A DNA stretch of 64,000 nucleotides, taken from positions 1 to 64,000 of the forward strand of contig CAKKTI010000043.1 of the NCBI GenBank assembly GCA_920105805.1, given 5' to 3'. The position numbers and the translations under genes were made by a program. The stretch comes from Condylostoma magnum (taxonomy: Eukaryota > Ciliophora > Heterotrichea > Heterotrichida > Condylostomatidae). This document shows positions 61,640 through 64,000 of the stretch, in pieces (position 1 is the stretch's first letter; every line of letters starts with the position of its first letter). The notes under the pieces were generated by a model. The model did no database searches, was not told where the DNA came from, and saw nothing but the letters and a program-made list of their open reading frames with translations.

Positions 61640-62694
61640 AACTTTTAGTTTAGTCAATAATTCTTAATAATTATTAATTGTTTTCAGTTTATTCGATGAA
61701 TGGCTTTGTGCTTAGCATTGGTTATAAGTTTTAATCACTGGAGTCTGTATTACTAATGAAAAGCTTGATTTATTCTCTAAGATTTCAAAAAGCATAAATT
61801 CATTATAATTATTTTGCCTAGAGATTATTATGACTTTGTTGTCTTTGCTATAACTTCAATTATTGCTAATATAGGTAATAAAATTTATTGTTTCTATTAT
61901 AAATCAACTGATTAAAAATCTATCATTTATAGTTGGAAAATGATTTTAAAGTTAAATTTCCTTGATGTACATAATCAGTTATCTATTATTCCTCAATAAG
62001 ATATTTCATCAATACAATTGAATATCTTAATAAAATTAATTGCTAAATTACATGAATAGCGAATTTTATTAACCAAATATGGTAGTCAGCTCAAAATAGA
62101 CTGATTAAGTAAATATGTAAATAGTGTGCTTTCGAATAACGAATAATGCTTATAATCTTTTAGAAAATAATGAATACACAACAGTTAAACTAAATGGAAT
62201 CAAATCCCACTCTTTTTGATTCAATTACTTAATCAATACATACTGAATAAGTAATACGAGTATTAATTTAAATAACCTTTGCTATATAAATTATTAAATA
62301 AAATTGCTGCTTTTCTTAATTATAATCTTTCGATAATACTTCAATATAATTATTAAATAATATCAGCAATCTTGTTGTTTTTCCTATATCGATTTATTAT
62401 AATGTTTATATCAAATAAAGGATTTAAATTAACTATGAGCTTCAGTTATCTCTAGAATAATTAAATTATTGCTATCTCTTATGTATTACTTTACGTTTAT
62501 TATACAAAAATATATTGCAAAATTAGATAAATGGTAGATTTACTATTGGATCCGATTTTCTACAACGTATCTATAAAACTTAGCATATTGTAGCTAATTA
62601 TATACTAAAATATTGAATGTGTTTTAAAAATAAGTAATATTATAATTCAATGAATACGACAGAACTTTTCCTTCTATTTAACCCATATTATAAA
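61640..62694. other. AT-rich tract without a clear gene
   Basis: 1.05 kb. No RNA gene, repeat or mobile element recognised. On the minus strand near 61720-61830 a stretch reads DNKVIIISRQNNYNEFMLFE and KSSFSLVIQTPVIKTYNQ, which looks coding, but neither start nor end can be set. It may be a gene remnant related to the tract at 59.2-61.3 kb. Confidence 0.3.
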
Positions 62695-63310
62695 ATGGAA
62701 TTTAATTAACCTGAAATCCCAAGAAAATAAAAAGTTCTAGATGAGAACACTTATATAGCAATTATAGATTCAATAATAAAAAGAGATTATTTCCCAGACT
62801 TAGATTAACTATAAGAAATAATAAGACATTTAGAAGGTAATAATAGGGATTCTAATGAGACACCTGATACATTAGATTTCAGTGAAAAGTAGTGTCCTAA
62901 TATAACTCTTGATAGCTTTTTGAAACAATATACTAGTAAAGATAATTATTCCTTTATGTAAATTCAAAGCAAAGAAAAGAAGTAAAAATAGCTAAAATAT
63001 GCATTACCAATAAAGGAATAGCAATTGGAATACTAAAAGTACCCAGCCTTGCACTATGAGAATATACCTCAGAAATAAATCCAGCCATATAACACACGAC
63101 TTAATGAATAAGTAATATCAAATCAAATAAATGTAAGTTTCTATAGATCTTAAGACCTCGTAATAGCCATCTAGAGACAAAATATCACGACAATTGTTTT
63201 AAAGATTAAGGAGTAAAAGAAGATAAGGAAGGTAAGCTATATACAGGCCAAAATCAAGTTTAAACGGATCAATTTTTGGAGACAAGTCTTCAAGAAAATC
63301 AAATTATTAG
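62695..63310 (+). CDS. ESS2: Splicing factor ESS2 (DGCR14) homologue, short form
   Basis: 197 residues in two exons versus about 475 in human. Family blocks are present in order: KQKVLDENTYIAIIDSIIKR, RDYFPDLDQL, TPDTLDF, LDSFLKQYTSKDNYSF, LEYQKYPALHYENIP, PYNTRLNE, and after a 22-nt intron PSRDKISRQLFQRLRSKRR, matching the basic C-terminal block. ESS2 associates with spliceosome C-complexes. The long central disordered part of metazoan ESS2 is missing. TAG 63308-63310 is taken as stop; TAA 63347 is possible. The next gene starts 44 nt downstream. Confidence 0.82.
63133..63154 (+). other. Predicted 22-nt intron in ESS2
   Basis: GTAAGTTTCT...TCTTAAG. Removal brings the conserved C-terminal basic block into frame. 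An earlier TATAG acceptor would give a 14-nt intron and a different, less family-like C-terminus. Confidence 0.65.
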
Positions 63311-63353
63311 TTTATCTATTTAAAAACATTTTATTCAAACCTTTATTAACATA

Positions 63354-64000
63354 ATGGAGGAAGTAAATATACTACGATAAAAGATCCAGCAGTAGGCTAG
63401 AAGACTGATTTAATTAGAGATGGATAATTCAATAGTCTAAGAGTTATAAACAAAGATTGTAGAGCTATAAGAAGAAAAAAGGGCAGTAGAAGAAGCTCTG
63501 ATTTTAGAAACTCATAACTCCAAAGAGATACAAGGATACATTAACTCAATATACAGTAGTCCAATGAGTAAAGTTTAGAATAAGGAAAATCAAAATATTG
63601 ATGTTTTTAGGAATTTTGAGTATTATTAGTAACTAGAGGATGAAAATGAAGAACTACATGAGTTTATAGATAAGAATAACTTAAATATTATAGTGAAAGA
63701 CAGAGATTAAGCTATTGAGGAGCTAAATGAATATAAAACCAAAGTTTAAAATATATAATAGGATTTAGATGACTCAAAATATCAAATAATGATACTTAAA
63801 AATAATGAGAAAATTATAAGTGAAAAAGACTATTTAATATAGAGTTTAGAAGCATAATTAAAGGATTTGTAAGTTAAAACAGATTAGCAAAAGGAAGAAA
63901 ATTAAAAGTTAAAAATCGATTTATACTAATGTCAATAAGAATCTTTAATGAATAATAAATAAATCGACTTATTAAAAAAAGATTATGATTTAATACAAGA
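63354..64000 (+). CDS. Coiled-coil protein, 5' part only
   Basis: MEEVNILRQKIQQQARRLIQ... at least 215 residues, almost wholly heptad-like coiled coil rich in Gln (TAA/TAG), Glu, Lys and Leu, interrupted by a short polar segment (INSIYSSPMSKVQNKENQ). The gene continues past the window end. No head or motor domain is visible. Confidence 0.65.

Noticed and set aside
63133-63146. A 14-nt intron in ESS2
   Set aside because: The 22-nt alternative gives the conserved C-terminal basic block and fits the lengths of the other introns.

Overview
The window is nuclear DNA from a ciliate that reads all three standard stop codons as amino acids. TAA and TAG encode Gln throughout. TGA encodes Trp at positions where the protein family requires Trp: the Aurora kinase VWKV motif at 36419, LWVQKY of RFC1 at 12068, and IWIGVA of a SPRY domain at 54322. 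The same three codons also end genes at the expected C-termini: TGA after GGCCK in Rab2, TAG after RSVV in a p24 protein, TAA after the last RRM of U2AF65. This is the context-dependent code of Condylostoma (NCBI table 28), so a heterotrich close to Condylostoma is the best guess (inference). AT-rich DNA, very short spacers and introns of about 19-26 nt fit a macronuclear chromosome. No telomere is seen.

Layout. 1-7.6 kb: DUF4215-type cysteine-repeat surface protein (cut by the window edge), four-TM protein with coiled-coil tail, DUF4378-like protein, two-RRM hnRNP/Musashi-like protein. 7.6-17.1 kb: CDPK-like kinase, cytochrome P450, coiled-coil protein, small membrane protein, RFC1, truncated acyl-CoA-synthetase-like protein, catalytically dead kinase. 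17.1-26 kb: unknown soluble protein, disordered cilium-type protein, Mei2-like RNA-binding protein, DMT-family transporter, two coiled-coil proteins. 26-34.3 kb: a giant STAND-NTPase/coiled-coil/ankyrin protein (NPHP3-like) and a second four-TM/coiled-coil protein. 34.3-45 kb: Aurora-like kinase with coiled-coil tail, NOT4-like RRM/CCCH protein, a Pom121-like membrane FG protein, a large unknown gene, a membrane protein, a small basic protein, U2AF65, and an unknown protein. 45.1-51.8 kb: one 2,235-residue secreted surface protein. 51.8-59.2 kb: basic protein, p24 cargo receptor, Rab2, SPRY protein, pseudo-protease/kelch protein, small basic protein, RCC1-repeat protein. 59.2-64 kb: AT-rich and gene-poor, with a C2H2 zinc-finger protein, the splicing factor ESS2 and the start of a coiled-coil protein.

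There is no operon logic. RNA processing (hnRNP, Mei2, NOT4-like, U2AF65, ESS2), cilium/cytoskeleton and secretory functions are interspersed. Spacing is extreme: two divergent pairs have start codons 3 and 7 bp apart, and convergent stops can be about 4 bp apart. Because any stop codon may be sense, ORF length alone does not set gene ends. Ends here were chosen from homology, tandem stops and the neighbouring gene, and most are less certain than the starts. All translations were made by eye; no database search was run.
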